Below, one piece after another: positions 35,589-43,885 of a DNA stretch of 64,000 nucleotides; the first letter of the stretch is position 1, and the number at the start of each line of letters is the position of its first letter. The DNA lies in contig NZ_JAIMJA010000015.1 in the NCBI RefSeq assembly GCF_021295315.1, forward strand, positions 1-64,000, written 5' to 3'. This DNA comes from Motilimonas cestriensis. GTDB taxonomy: Bacteria; Pseudomonadota; Gammaproteobacteria; Enterobacterales; CBDFNC01. A model generated the notes under the pieces. That model saw only the letters and a list, made by a program, of their open reading frames with translations. It was not told the origin of the DNA and made no database searches. Position numbers and translations under genes: made by a program.

Positions 35589-35737
35589 GAACGATGGATA
35601 AGCGAAATAGTGTTTTTCCCGAAAAATCTCGGTGAATATATACCTATACGATCTGCATTTTCACCCCTGAAAACGAAATTTTGCCGTAAAAATATACGTT
35701 ATTCAGCTATAACAGGCCTCAGCGGGCTGAGGTAAAG
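35589..35737. repeat. Palindromic intergenic repeat, family A copy 2
   Basis: Homologous to 579-731 over its length, in the same orientation. It shares TGGATAAGCGAAATAGT, CCTATACG, and CCCTGAAAACGAAATTTTGC followed by CGTAAAA. Left and right ends are again imperfect inverted repeats. In this copy the right end carries a small GC hairpin, CCTCAGC-gg-GCTGAGG (35717-35733). It lies 79 bases upstream of a minus-strand small gene, a position like that of copy 1. Confidence 0.7.
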
Positions 35738-35927
35738 ATAAAAATGGGTTGTTGTAATCCAAACTAAACTAGCGGATCTTTTGCGGTTGATTTATGCACG
35801 ATTAACGGAAGTTGAACCTAGGAATATAATCGTCAAAGGTCACAATGGACGTCAATAGTTAACCGAATTATTCATGAATTGAACGGTATAGCACTGGCTT
35901 TTATCTTGTTTGGTTGTGAGATATTGG

Positions 35928-36290
35928 CTATTTATTATGTAGTCCAAGTGCTTTTTTTATTGATTCTTTACACACTTTAACAGCGGGCAGTCTGCTATTG
36001 GTGGGATCGTTTACAATTGTAAGCGAGATGTAAGTTAGCAGGCATGGCTTAATTGCATGGGTTATATTTTTTTGATTTTTGTTCCAGTGTATAGTTAAGT
36101 CGTTATCATGATATTTCGGGTTTAAAGTAATGTGAATGGCTAATGCGAATAGCTGATGCAGTTCTCGAGGTGGGAAACTACTTTCGATTGGAGTCTCGGA
36201 ATGATTAACACCAGTTGCCTTAGGGATAAGGGTAAGGGTCAAGGAATGGCATGGAGCAGGAGTTATCACGGATGATGCGCTGTGACCCAT
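35928..36290 (-). CDS. Doubtful open reading frame
   Basis: A 120-codon open frame with a protein-like central part (RELHQLFALAIHITLNPKYH) but no ribosome binding site before the ATG at 36290, and no recognised family. It lies opposite a candidate structured RNA on the plus strand that ends in a strong plus-strand terminator. Either the frame is real and the RNA spurious or the reverse; I lean slightly to the RNA. Confidence 0.25.
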   Translation of the reverse strand: MGHSASSVITPAPCHSLTLTLIPKATGVNHSETPIESSFPPRELHQLFALAIHITLNPKYHDNDLTIHWNKNQKNITHAIKPCLLTYISLTIVNDPTNSRLPAVKVCKESIKKALGLHNK

Positions 36291-36330
36291 TAGACAAAGG
36301 GCGATGTGACAGCATCGCCCTTTTTCTTTG
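36150..36330 (+). ncRNA. Candidate structured small RNA with GGA motifs (possible CsrB/CsrC type)
   Basis: The last 180 bases before a strong intrinsic terminator contain eight GGA triplets between 36171 and 36272. One sits in a perfect small hairpin loop, CCTTA-GGGA-TAAGG (36218-36231). A larger stem pairs GGGTCA with TGACCC around an inner GCAT/ATGC stem. No plus-strand gene exists to use the terminator. Csr-sponging RNAs show GGA in hairpin loops, and the next gene, mshH, is a CsrD homologue. The 5' end is unknown, and CsrB/C assignment is inference. Confidence 0.35.
36297..36330 (+). terminator. Strong intrinsic terminator without an upstream plus-strand gene
   Basis: AAAGGGCGATG-tgacag-CATCGCCCTTT followed by TTCTTT: an 11-bp perfect stem oriented for plus-strand transcription. 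No plus-strand CDS ends upstream; the last one is ptrB at 34939, separated by minus-strand genes. Confidence 0.8.
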
Positions 36331-36518
36331 TCTGCTGAACCCTTTATATCCTACCAAGCGTTATCTTGTCGCGTCACTAAGTTGCGCTTAAATGAAATGA
36401 CTCACGGTGTCGCATTTTTATATAAAACTGAATAGTTCGCACTCGCCTGCGTGTTACATTAGCTTTGGGATTTTTAGCTATTTAAAGCGCTTTGAGTTGG
36501 CGCGATATTCAGGGATGT

Positions 36519-38426
36519 ATGAAGTTTACCAACCGCTATATCATCTTTATTTGTCTATGCATTATCGCTTCAGCTGCGAGCGTTGTTGTGGGCGGTGCTT
36601 TTACCTTTCGTCAAATGGTGTATAAGCAGCAAGAAATTCAAATTGGCGCGGTCATTGAAGTCATCGACAAGCAGTTGGCGTCTCGCCAAGGCAGCCCAGA
36701 ATTTGCCTCTTGGCTACCCAATCTGCTTCGCGCTCATGGCATTGCCAAGGTGGAAGTCGCTAATGATGATGGCATTGTCTATCGATTTAAAAGTGTGAGC
36801 GACGTTTCTGAAGATGAATTCGTGTTCTATAAATATTACCTGCAGGCACACCCTCGTTTCTATGTTGCTATTTGGGTGCAGCAGCCGTTTCGTTTACTAG
36901 ATTATGGTTACAAGTCTTACTTAGGGTTGTTAATTGCATTTTTTACCGTATTCATCGGTATTATCGTGTGTATTCGTTGGCTCAAACAGCAGTTTTCTGG
37001 TGCAGAAAAGCTAGAAAAAAGAGCACGCTTAATCGCGTTAGGGCAAGTGAAAAAAAATGCTCATCGAGATTTAGAAGAGTGGCCAAGTAGTGCTGCCAAA
37101 GTGATTGATAACTTATTAGTGCAATTAAATGATGCTAAGCAAGAGCGCAGTCGCTTTGATACTTATATTCGTGCCAATGCTTTTGTGGATGATAAAACAG
37201 GGCTGGCCAATCGTTTAGCATTTGAAAATCGGCTCGATGCTGCATTGCGCGATGATAGTTCAGCGGCAGGGGCGGTGATGTTAGTTGAATTAGCGGGCTT
37301 AGGCGAGGTTAATCATGCTATTGGTGCGCTGCAAGGTGACGATATATTAATTGAAGTGGCAGGCGTGATAAAAACGTTTGGCTTACGCTTTAATGGCGCT
37401 TTTTATGCCCGTTATGCGGGGGCGCAATTTGCTTTATTGTTTCCTCAAGTATCCCTAAAAGAAACACAAGATATTGCCAATCAGCTTTGTAAAATGCTTA
37501 ATAAAGTTCATTTGCCTAGTATTATTGCAGCAAATGATTTTTATTATGTTGGGGTGAGTAATTATTTTATTGGTAATAAATCCGCCCTCGTGATGGACGA
37601 CGTTGATAAAGCTGTTCGTGCTGCGCGCCTAGAAGGTGCCAGTGGTTGGTATATGTTTGAGCCATCACAAGCTGCTCCCGATATGGCTAAAGGCAGTATC
37701 CGCTGGCGCTCTATTTTGCGCAATACCTTAGACAATCGTAGTATGCTATTGTTTTTACAGCCTATCTACAGTGCGGTAGATGGTCGAGAGTCAGGCCATG
37801 AAGTGATGGCGCGGCTGCGTGATGAAAAAGGCAAAATTGTTAATGCGGGTGAATTTCTACCGATGGCAGCCAAAGTTGGTATGACCATTGAGATAGACCG
37901 GGCAATGACAGAGAAAACCTTAGGTTTGTTGCGTCAGCGCGGCGAGCTTAGCTCGCCTTTAAGCTTAAATCTGTGTGCCAATACCGTTACTGAGACGAAT
38001 TTTCGGCAGTGGCTACGTTATGAGTTAATGCAATTGCCAAAGCAGTTGTTAAATAAATTGATCATAGAGTTACCCGAAGAAGATATTGCCAAGCATCAAG
38101 CGCGCTTAATGCCGCCTTTGCGTGCGTTAAAAGGGTTAGGCTGTCAGTTGGCGGTGGATCATGCCGGACAGGATGTGATTAGCATGCAATATATTAAGGA
38201 TTGCGACATCGATATTCTTAAGTTACATCCAAGTTTAGTGCGAGATATTCATATTCGTCCGATGAATCAAGTTGCCATTAGAAGCCTCATTGGTGGCTGT
38301 GCTGATAGCCAAGTTGAAGTGATCGCTGTCGGTGTTGAAAACGCCGCGGAATGGGACTTTTTAAAGCGTATTGGCGTTAATGCTGGGCAAGGATACTATT
38401 TTGCACCACCTAAGCAGGTGATTTAA
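36519..38426 (+). CDS. mshH: MshH, CsrD-like protein with degenerate GGDEF and EAL domains
   Basis: A 635-residue inner-membrane protein: membrane segment about 5-28, a periplasmic part, a second segment about 140-162, a HAMP-like coiled coil, then GGDEF-like (about 225-365) and EAL-like (about 385-630) domains. The GGDEF loop reads YAGAQFAL and the EAL motif reads HEVMARL, so neither cyclase nor phosphodiesterase activity is expected. The homologue CsrD of E. coli, also upstream of mreB, directs RNase E to degrade CsrB and CsrC. It begins the MSHA locus. The ATG at 36519 follows AGGGA. Confidence 0.9.
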   Translation: MKFTNRYIIFICLCIIASAASVVVGGAFTFRQMVYKQQEIQIGAVIEVIDKQLASRQGSPEFASWLPNLLRAHGIAKVEVANDDGIVYRFKSVSDVSEDEFVFYKYYLQAHPRFYVAIWVQQPFRLLDYGYKSYLGLLIAFFTVFIGIIVCIRWLKQQFSGAEKLEKRARLIALGQVKKNAHRDLEEWPSSAAKVIDNLLVQLNDAKQERSRFDTYIRANAFVDDKTGLANRLAFENRLDAALRDDSSAAGAVMLVELAGLGEVNHAIGALQGDDILIEVAGVIKTFGLRFNGAFYARYAGAQFALLFPQVSLKETQDIANQLCKMLNKVHLPSIIAANDFYYVGVSNYFIGNKSALVMDDVDKAVRAARLEGASGWYMFEPSQAAPDMAKGSIRWRSILRNTLDNRSMLLFLQPIYSAVDGRESGHEVMARLRDEKGKIVNAGEFLPMAAKVGMTIEIDRAMTEKTLGLLRQRGELSSPLSLNLCANTVTETNFRQWLRYELMQLPKQLLNKLIIELPEEDIAKHQARLMPPLRALKGLGCQLAVDHAGQDVISMQYIKDCDIDILKLHPSLVRDIHIRPMNQVAIRSLIGGCADSQVEVIAVGVENAAEWDFLKRIGVNAGQGYYFAPPKQVI

Positions 38427-38648
38427 CAGCGCTATTATCGTGGTGTCTGGCTAGACTCATGGTTTTCACCTGATAAATAAGGCAAAGTTTAATCGTTAAT
38501 GGTGGCGTTTTGTAGTAACAGATAATGATCCCTAGCCTGAATGGAATTAGTATCACATTTTTTAAGTGCGCCAATGACTTTTTAATTTCATTCATAGGGC
38601 TTTCATCTAGCATATAGATAACCTTTTATTACAGGTAGTTAGTTATAA

Positions 38649-39554
38649 ATGTTTACAAAGCTGTGGCAAACTAAAGCAAGTCATTCGATCGGGGTCTATT
38701 TTCGTCCCGATATGATTGCCGTGGTAGTGATGAATAAATCTGGCCTGCAACAGCTTCATACTAAGCCAATCACCTCTTCTGAACTCTGGCCTCAGGCCTT
38801 GGCAGAAATAGTCTCGAAAAATCAACTTAAAAAAGGCCGAGTTTATGGGGTGCTGTCGCAGCATTTTTATCAACAACTGCAAATAGAGCGTCCTAATGTC
38901 GCCGATGATGAACTGACCCAGTCATTACCCTTCGCCATTAAAGAGTTGGTCTCAGAGCCGCTTCATGAATTAGTGCTGGATTATTATCAAGTGCCTGCTG
39001 TGCCTATGATGGCTGAGCGCTTAAACGTGATTTATAGCCAAAAATCGGTGATCAAACGTGTGGTAAAAAGCGTCGCTGAGGCAGGGCTGACCTTAGAGCA
39101 TATTGGCATTGAAGAGTTAGCGTTGGCAAACCTGTTAACCGCGCAAGCAGAAACACAAATGTTGATCTATCAACACAGTGCCGACGATGTGCGCATTTCT
39201 GTGGTACGGGATAATGCGTTATATTTTTCTCGGCATTTACGTGGCTTTCAGTCGCTATGTCAACAAGCGCAACAAATGGATACCTTTTTATTGGAAGGCT
39301 TAGGTCTTGAGTTGCAGCGCTCGTTGGATTATGTGGTAGCACAATTAAAAATTGCCGATGTAAATCGCATCAAATTATCGCTGCCTAGCCCTTATGCTAA
39401 TGAGATTGCCGAGCAAATTGGTGAAACCTTAGGCCGAAAAGTGATCGCTATACCCATGCCCGATACGCCAGAGCAAGGGGATGCTTTACCTGCGATGGCG
39501 GCTATTCCCTTTATCGGGCAGATAAATTTAGTTGCTGATGAGGTGGCTGAATGA
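38649..39554 (+). CDS. mshI: MSHA biogenesis protein MshI (PilM-like)
   Basis: A 301-residue cytoplasmic protein of the actin-like PilM type, part of the inner-membrane alignment complex of MSHA pili. The N-terminus (SIGVYFRPDMIAVVVMN) is the conserved phosphate-1-like strand pair. It overlaps the next, PilN-like, gene by four bases (ATGA). About 220 bases separate it from mshH and probably carry the main msh promoter; no clear sigma-54 site was seen. Confidence 0.9.
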   Translation: MFTKLWQTKASHSIGVYFRPDMIAVVVMNKSGLQQLHTKPITSSELWPQALAEIVSKNQLKKGRVYGVLSQHFYQQLQIERPNVADDELTQSLPFAIKELVSEPLHELVLDYYQVPAVPMMAERLNVIYSQKSVIKRVVKSVAEAGLTLEHIGIEELALANLLTAQAETQMLIYQHSADDVRISVVRDNALYFSRHLRGFQSLCQQAQQMDTFLLEGLGLELQRSLDYVVAQLKIADVNRIKLSLPSPYANEIAEQIGETLGRKVIAIPMPDTPEQGDALPAMAAIPFIGQINLVADEVAE

Positions 39555-40153
39555 AGACTCGGATTAACCTTTATACACAAGAGTTTGTGCCGCAACGAGT
39601 GTGGCTATCTTTGCCGCAGATGGTCTCAGTATGGGCGCTCATTTTGCTAGCCATTTTATTAACTTCTATGTGGCTAAACCATCGCCAGCAAGAGATGCAA
39701 ATGCTGGCGCGGCAAAGCTCAGCCGAACTGGCCCAGCAGCAGTCCCAGTTAAGTGCCTTACAAGCTCAGTTAGCGCGGCATAAGTCATCACCTAAACTGC
39801 AAAAGCTATTACAACAACAGCAAGCCGAGCTGAGTGTGAAGCAAAAGTTATTGGCGGCGGTGGGAAGAAATGAAACCTTTAAAAATGCAGGTTTTGCCGG
39901 CGTACTGACCGATTTAGCAAAGGTTAATGACCAAGATATTCGTGTCACCGACATTAAGGTAGAGGACGGGCAAATTAGCTTAGGCGGTATTACCTATAGT
40001 AATAGTGCCGTACCACGCTGGGTGGGGAGCTTTAAAGGCACGCAAACCTTAGCGGGGCAAGAGTTTGCTTTATTGAAGGTGGTTCGCAATGAACAACAAG
40101 AAATGATTTTTGAGCTGGTTGCTGCGGCGAAAAAACCTGAGGTATCACCATGA
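39551..40153 (+). CDS. PilN-like MSHA assembly protein
   Basis: A 200-residue protein with a short cytoplasmic start MKTRINLYTQEF (the PilN INLLP-like motif that binds PilM), a membrane helix at about 25-45, a coiled coil (50-105) and a small periplasmic ferredoxin-like domain. It is the PilN counterpart of the MshI-MshJ alignment complex. In some genomes it is numbered as a second mshI gene. Starts of mshI, this gene and mshJ are chained by ATGA overlaps. Confidence 0.88.
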   Translation: MKTRINLYTQEFVPQRVWLSLPQMVSVWALILLAILLTSMWLNHRQQEMQMLARQSSAELAQQQSQLSALQAQLARHKSSPKLQKLLQQQQAELSVKQKLLAAVGRNETFKNAGFAGVLTDLAKVNDQDIRVTDIKVEDGQISLGGITYSNSAVPRWVGSFKGTQTLAGQEFALLKVVRNEQQEMIFELVAAAKKPEVSP

Positions 40154-40809
40154 GCTTTGGCACGCAATGGGCGCAACTTAAAGATAAAGTCCTTGGTTTG
40201 TCGATGCGTGAGCGGCTAATGATTTTTATCGCGGGTATCGTTATCTTAGTCTTTCCTTGCTACACCTATTGGTTGGATCCTATCTATCAATCCAGCTCTT
40301 CTAATGAAAAGTTACATCAGCAAAATCAACAACAAATCGGTCTAGTTCGTGGTGAAGTTGAGGTCGCCAATATCTTGCTAGCGCGTGATCCAGATGGGCC
40401 GGCAAAAAAAGAGCTTCAGATACTAAAACAGGCCGTGGCCGAGCTGGACAAACAGTTGACTGCCGGCACATTAGACCTTATTTCCGCGCAAAAAATGGCA
40501 CAACTGTTAGAGCAACTATTAAGTAGTAGTCAAAAGTTAACTTTAGTAAAAGCGGAATCCGTTGCTCCAGTGCCCTTATTGCCAACGGATGGTGAGTTTA
40601 GCCAAGAAATCAATTTGTTTCGCCATGGCTTAACTTTAACCTTTGATGGTGGCTTTTTTGCGATTAAAGATTTCCTCACGGCGCTGGAGCAATTGCCGGA
40701 TAAATTTTATTGGCAATCATTACATTATCAGGTTGAACAGCATCCTAATGCGCAAGTGATACTGAAAATTTATACCTTAAGTACCAATAAGGATTTTATA
40801 CGTGGTTAA
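40150..40809 (+). CDS. mshJ: MSHA biogenesis protein MshJ (PilO-like)
   Basis: A 219-residue protein with one membrane helix at about residues 25-43, a coiled coil and a C-terminal PilO-like periplasmic domain (FDGGFFAIKDFLTALEQLP). It pairs with the PilN-like protein to link the cytoplasmic platform to the secretin. The start overlaps the previous stop by four bases and the end overlaps mshK by eight. Confidence 0.9.
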   Translation: MSFGTQWAQLKDKVLGLSMRERLMIFIAGIVILVFPCYTYWLDPIYQSSSSNEKLHQQNQQQIGLVRGEVEVANILLARDPDGPAKKELQILKQAVAELDKQLTAGTLDLISAQKMAQLLEQLLSSSQKLTLVKAESVAPVPLLPTDGEFSQEINLFRHGLTLTFDGGFFAIKDFLTALEQLPDKFYWQSLHYQVEQHPNAQVILKIYTLSTNKDFIRG

Positions 40810-41134
40810 AGGTTGTTATTTCTTTTTATTGGCTGGTTTGTGCTTCTTATTATCTTGGGCGGTGTCCGCCGATAATCTCGTTGACCCAACTGCGCCAAAA
40901 CAAACTCACACTCAGCCGCCAACATCGGTGCAAGTGGAGCAGGAGCTGCCTCAGCTGCAAAGTATCTTATTACAAGAAAAATTTAGGTCTGCGGTGATTA
41001 ACAACCAAACTTATCTCGTTGGCGAAGTGGTGGCAGGTTATCGGGTTGCCAGCATTCAAGCTAATTATGTGTTATTGCTGCGTAATGGCAAAACGACCAA
41101 GTTATCAATGTTTAACGCTGATTTTTTAAAGTAG
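40802..41134 (+). CDS. mshK: MSHA biogenesis protein MshK
   Basis: A 110-residue secreted protein starting at a GTG that overlaps the mshJ end. It has a signal peptide (FFLLAGLCFLLSWAVSA) and the motif VDPTAP just after cleavage, as in other MshK proteins. The C-terminal part (LQSILLQEKFRSAVINNQTY) resembles PilP/GspC homology regions that contact the secretin. It is probably the PilP-like connector to MshL. Confidence 0.85.
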   Translation: MVKGCYFFLLAGLCFLLSWAVSADNLVDPTAPKQTHTQPPTSVQVEQELPQLQSILLQEKFRSAVINNQTYLVGEVVAGYRVASIQANYVLLLRNGKTTKLSMFNADFLK

Positions 41135-41165
41135 CAAGATAAGTGCTATTTCAGGGATATAAATA

Positions 41166-42830
41166 ATGAAAAATGCCGCTTTAATGATATTTATCTTAGC
41201 CTTAGCGGGTTGCAAGACAACGGAAACCTTAGATGCAAAAGAGCAGAAAGAGGCTTTAAACCAATCCATTGATAATAATCAGCAGCAGCCAGTGGTGGCC
41301 GCACCCATTACGGTACCGGATACGGTATTAAATGAACTTTTGCCAGAAACAGATCTAACGGCAAGTCAGCAACGGGTGTATGAGAAACGCTTTCAAGTGT
41401 CGGCCAATAATGTTGAAGCGAATCAATTTTTTGGCTCCTTGGTGCAAGATACCCCTTTCAGTATGGCGATCCATCCCGGTGTTGACGGTTATATTACCCT
41501 GAACTTAAAAGACGTCACCTTAGATGAAGTGCTTTCCGTCGCTAAGGATATGTATGGTTATGATATTCAACGTAAAGGCCGCATCTATCATATTTATCCT
41601 TCAGGCATGCGAGTGGAAACTTTTCCGATGAATTACTTGTTAATGGATCGTGATGGTGCAACTAAAACCACGGTCGCCACCGGACATCTTGCCGATCAAA
41701 ATAGTAGCAATGGCAACAGCACTGACTCAGGCAGTAATACCAATGGAGACACCGGTGCCAGCGCGAACGACTCAAATGGTGGCAATACTAACGGCACTCA
41801 GATTACTACGCGCACTAAGACTGCTTATTGGCAATCCCTTGAAAATGCCTTAGTTGGATTAGTGGGCAGCGATGCCGGTCGTAAAGTGGTTATCAACCCC
41901 ATGGCGGGCTTGGTGACAGTGCGAGCTTATCCCGATGAGTTAAAAATGGTCGGTGACTTTTTAAAGCAAGCTGAACAGCGGCTACAGCGCCAAGTGATTC
42001 TAGAAACACAGATTATCGAAGTAGTACTTGATGATAATTTTCAACAAGGCATTACTTGGAATACCGCTAATGATGTCAGAACCAGTGATTATGCTTTTAG
42101 TAGCATCCACAAGATTGCCGATAATGTGATTCGCAATACCATTGGCGGCGGCGGGGCGCTAACGATCACTAATGGCGACTTTAGTGCGGTTATATCATTA
42201 TTGGAAACCCAAGGGGATGTTAATGTCCTTTCAAAACCCAGGATCACCGCAACGAATAATCAAAAGGCGGTTATCAAGGTTGGTAATGATGAATACTTTG
42301 TCACGAATATTTCCACTACGACCGTTACGGGTAATGCTACAACCTCAACACCCAATGTTGAGCTTACTCCTTTTTTCTCCGGCATATCGTTAGACGTGAC
42401 ACCGCAAATAGATGGCCAAGGCGGGGTATTGCTACACGTACACCCATCGATAATTGATATTGAAGAGCAGCAAAAGAAAATCAGTTTTCGGTCTTCATCG
42501 AGTAGTGCTGCAATTGGCTCTGATGATGACTTAATTATCCCTGTGGCGAAAAGTGAGGTGCGTGAGTCTGACACCATAGTAAAAGCACAATCTAATGATG
42601 TGATTGTGATTGGCGGGTTAATGAAAACCCTAACCAAAGATTTAATATCTAAAACACCATTGCTAGGCGATATCCCTTGGTTTGGTGAACTGTTTACTAA
42701 TCGCAGTAAACAAACCTTTAAAACCGAGCTGGTGATTCTACTTAAGCCGACGGTGGTGGTTGACGGAACATGGCAGCAAGAATTAGAGCGCTCTTCTACC
42801 TTGTTAGAGAAATGGTATCCAGCGGAATAA
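41166..42830 (+). CDS. mshL: MSHA secretin MshL
   Basis: A 554-residue lipoprotein (LALAGCKTT, lipidated Cys at about 16) with an STN/N0 domain at about 80-135, an N1-like region and the secretin barrel at about 280-540 (VIGGLMKTLTKDLISKTPLLGDIPWFGELF is the family C-terminal signature, cited here by its start VIGGL and end GELF). It forms the outer-membrane pore for the MSHA pilus. Between about residues 175 and 215 lies a low-complexity Ser/Asn/Gly/Thr linker. The gene starts 31 bases after mshK. Confidence 0.93.
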   Translation: MKNAALMIFILALAGCKTTETLDAKEQKEALNQSIDNNQQQPVVAAPITVPDTVLNELLPETDLTASQQRVYEKRFQVSANNVEANQFFGSLVQDTPFSMAIHPGVDGYITLNLKDVTLDEVLSVAKDMYGYDIQRKGRIYHIYPSGMRVETFPMNYLLMDRDGATKTTVATGHLADQNSSNGNSTDSGSNTNGDTGASANDSNGGNTNGTQITTRTKTAYWQSLENALVGLVGSDAGRKVVINPMAGLVTVRAYPDELKMVGDFLKQAEQRLQRQVILETQIIEVVLDDNFQQGITWNTANDVRTSDYAFSSIHKIADNVIRNTIGGGGALTITNGDFSAVISLLETQGDVNVLSKPRITATNNQKAVIKVGNDEYFVTNISTTTVTGNATTSTPNVELTPFFSGISLDVTPQIDGQGGVLLHVHPSIIDIEEQQKKISFRSSSSSAAIGSDDDLIIPVAKSEVRESDTIVKAQSNDVIVIGGLMKTLTKDLISKTPLLGDIPWFGELFTNRSKQTFKTELVILLKPTVVVDGTWQQELERSSTLLEKWYPAE

Positions 42831-42831
42831 T

Positions 42832-43737
42832 ATGTATTTAGAGCATTTTGGATTGACGTCATTACCCTTTACTTTGACGCCAGACACCCATTACTTTTAT
42901 GAGTTAACGCCTCATGCTGAAGCGCTCGAGGTGCTTAATGCTGCGCTGGATGGCGGCGAGGGGATCATCAAAGTGGTAGGCGAAGTCGGTACCGGTAAAA
43001 CCTTACTCTGTCGTAAGGTGATGAATCAATTAGCGTCTCACTACACCGGCTTATTTCTACCTAATCCCTACCTGAGTGCTTATGAAATACGGCAAGCCAT
43101 TGCGACTTGCTTAAAGCTTAAAATGGGTAATGAAGCGAATCAGGCTAACTTAACCCAAGCTATTGAGCGACGTTTAGCCTTGTTACATCAACACGGCAAA
43201 AAGCTGGTGTTGTTCATTGATGAAGCCCAAGCATTACCCGATGAAACCTTAGAAGCCATTCGCCTTTTTACCAATATAGAAACAGAAAAAAACAAACTGA
43301 TCCAAGTGGTGTTGTTTGGTCAGCCAGAATTAGATCAGCGATTAAAGCAAAGCAAGCTACGTCAACTGCAACAGCGCGTGGTGTTTAGCTACGCTTTGCG
43401 CCCGTTAACCTTAGCTGAAACTAAGTTGTATATTCAACATCGGTTAAAAGTATCGGGTTATCAAGGCGAGCCCTTGTTTAATGCCAACACGGTGAAGCTA
43501 ATTTGGCAAGCTAGTCGTGGTATTCCACGGTTGCTTAATATCTTATGCCATAAAGCGTTGATTGTGAGTTATGGCAAAGGTGAGCATTTTATCCCTAATA
43601 CCAGTGTGCAAAGTGCCATCGAGGATACCGAAAATGTCAGGCGATATCCGCTGTGGCCTAAGTGGCTATATCTGTTAGTGCCTTTGGTTATTTTTGAATG
43701 TTATGTGGTCTTTGCTTGGCTGAGAGGCGCGGCATGA
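42832..43737 (+). CDS. mshM: MSHA biogenesis ATPase MshM (ExeA/GspA-like)
   Basis: A 301-residue AAA ATPase. Walker A is GEVGTGKTLL (about 47-56) and Walker B is KLVLFIDEAQAL (about 124-135), followed by the arginine-rich sensor region. A membrane helix at the C-terminus (about 272-292) has only a short tail. ExeA-like proteins help secretin assembly through the cell wall, and the C-terminal peptidoglycan-binding domain of ExeA is absent here. It starts one base after mshL. Its stop overlaps the first of two short ORFs that precede mshN. Confidence 0.9.
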   Translation: MYLEHFGLTSLPFTLTPDTHYFYELTPHAEALEVLNAALDGGEGIIKVVGEVGTGKTLLCRKVMNQLASHYTGLFLPNPYLSAYEIRQAIATCLKLKMGNEANQANLTQAIERRLALLHQHGKKLVLFIDEAQALPDETLEAIRLFTNIETEKNKLIQVVLFGQPELDQRLKQSKLRQLQQRVVFSYALRPLTLAETKLYIQHRLKVSGYQGEPLFNANTVKLIWQASRGIPRLLNILCHKALIVSYGKGEHFIPNTSVQSAIEDTENVRRYPLWPKWLYLLVPLVIFECYVVFAWLRGAA

Positions 43738-43811
43738 GTTTGATAAATCAAATGATTGTTTGGTTTGGGCTTAACGTTAAGCTTTGGTTTCAGCTTTGGT
43801 ACTCGTTATGA
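43734..43811 (+). CDS. Short ORF 1, duplicated mshN start (25 codons)
   Basis: ATG AGT TTG ATA AAT CAA opens a 25-codon frame that repeats the first six codons of mshN with small changes, then encodes a hydrophobic, Trp-rich tail (GLNVKLWFQLWYSL) and a TGA. The start overlaps the mshM stop by ATGA, and its own stop overlaps the ATG of short ORF 2 by ATGA. It is probably translated by coupling, since no ribosome binding site is seen. Whether the peptide has a function is unknown. Confidence 0.5.
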   Translation: MSLINQMIVWFGLNVKLWFQLWYSL

Positions 43812-43881
43812 GTGTAATTAATCAAATGGTTGCTTGGTTTGAGCTTAACGTTAAGCTTTGGTTTCCGCTTTGGTACTCGTT
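43734..43881 (+). repeat. Tandem 74-bp duplication of the mshN start region
   Basis: Two 74-bp units (43734-43807 and 43808-43881), about 90 percent identical, are followed by a third, partial copy that is the first 21 bases of mshN itself (43882-43902, identical to unit 2). Because 74 is not a multiple of three, each unit begins in a new frame and its short ORF ends exactly at the next ATG. Confidence 0.9.
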
Positions 43882-43885
43882 ATGA
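43808..43885 (+). CDS. Short ORF 2, duplicated mshN start (25 codons)
   Basis: The second unit of the tandem repeat encodes a 25-residue peptide beginning MSVINQM, identical to the MshN N-terminus for seven residues, then AWFELNVKLWFPLWYSL. Differences from short ORF 1 are mostly conservative in protein (L-V, I-V, V-A, G-E, Q-P). The TGA overlaps the mshN ATG by ATGA. No ribosome binding site precedes either ATG, so mshN expression probably depends on reinitiation through this chain. Confidence 0.5.
   Translation: MSVINQMVAWFELNVKLWFPLWYSL

Noticed and set aside
38410-38613. 67-codon minus-strand frame between mshH and mshI
   Set aside because: It covers the presumed msh promoter region, has no ribosome binding site and overlaps the end of mshH.
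41166-42830. Second long frame on the opposite strand of mshL (42260-42862)
   Set aside because: It is a mirror frame of a conserved secretin, with no family resemblance and no ribosome binding site.
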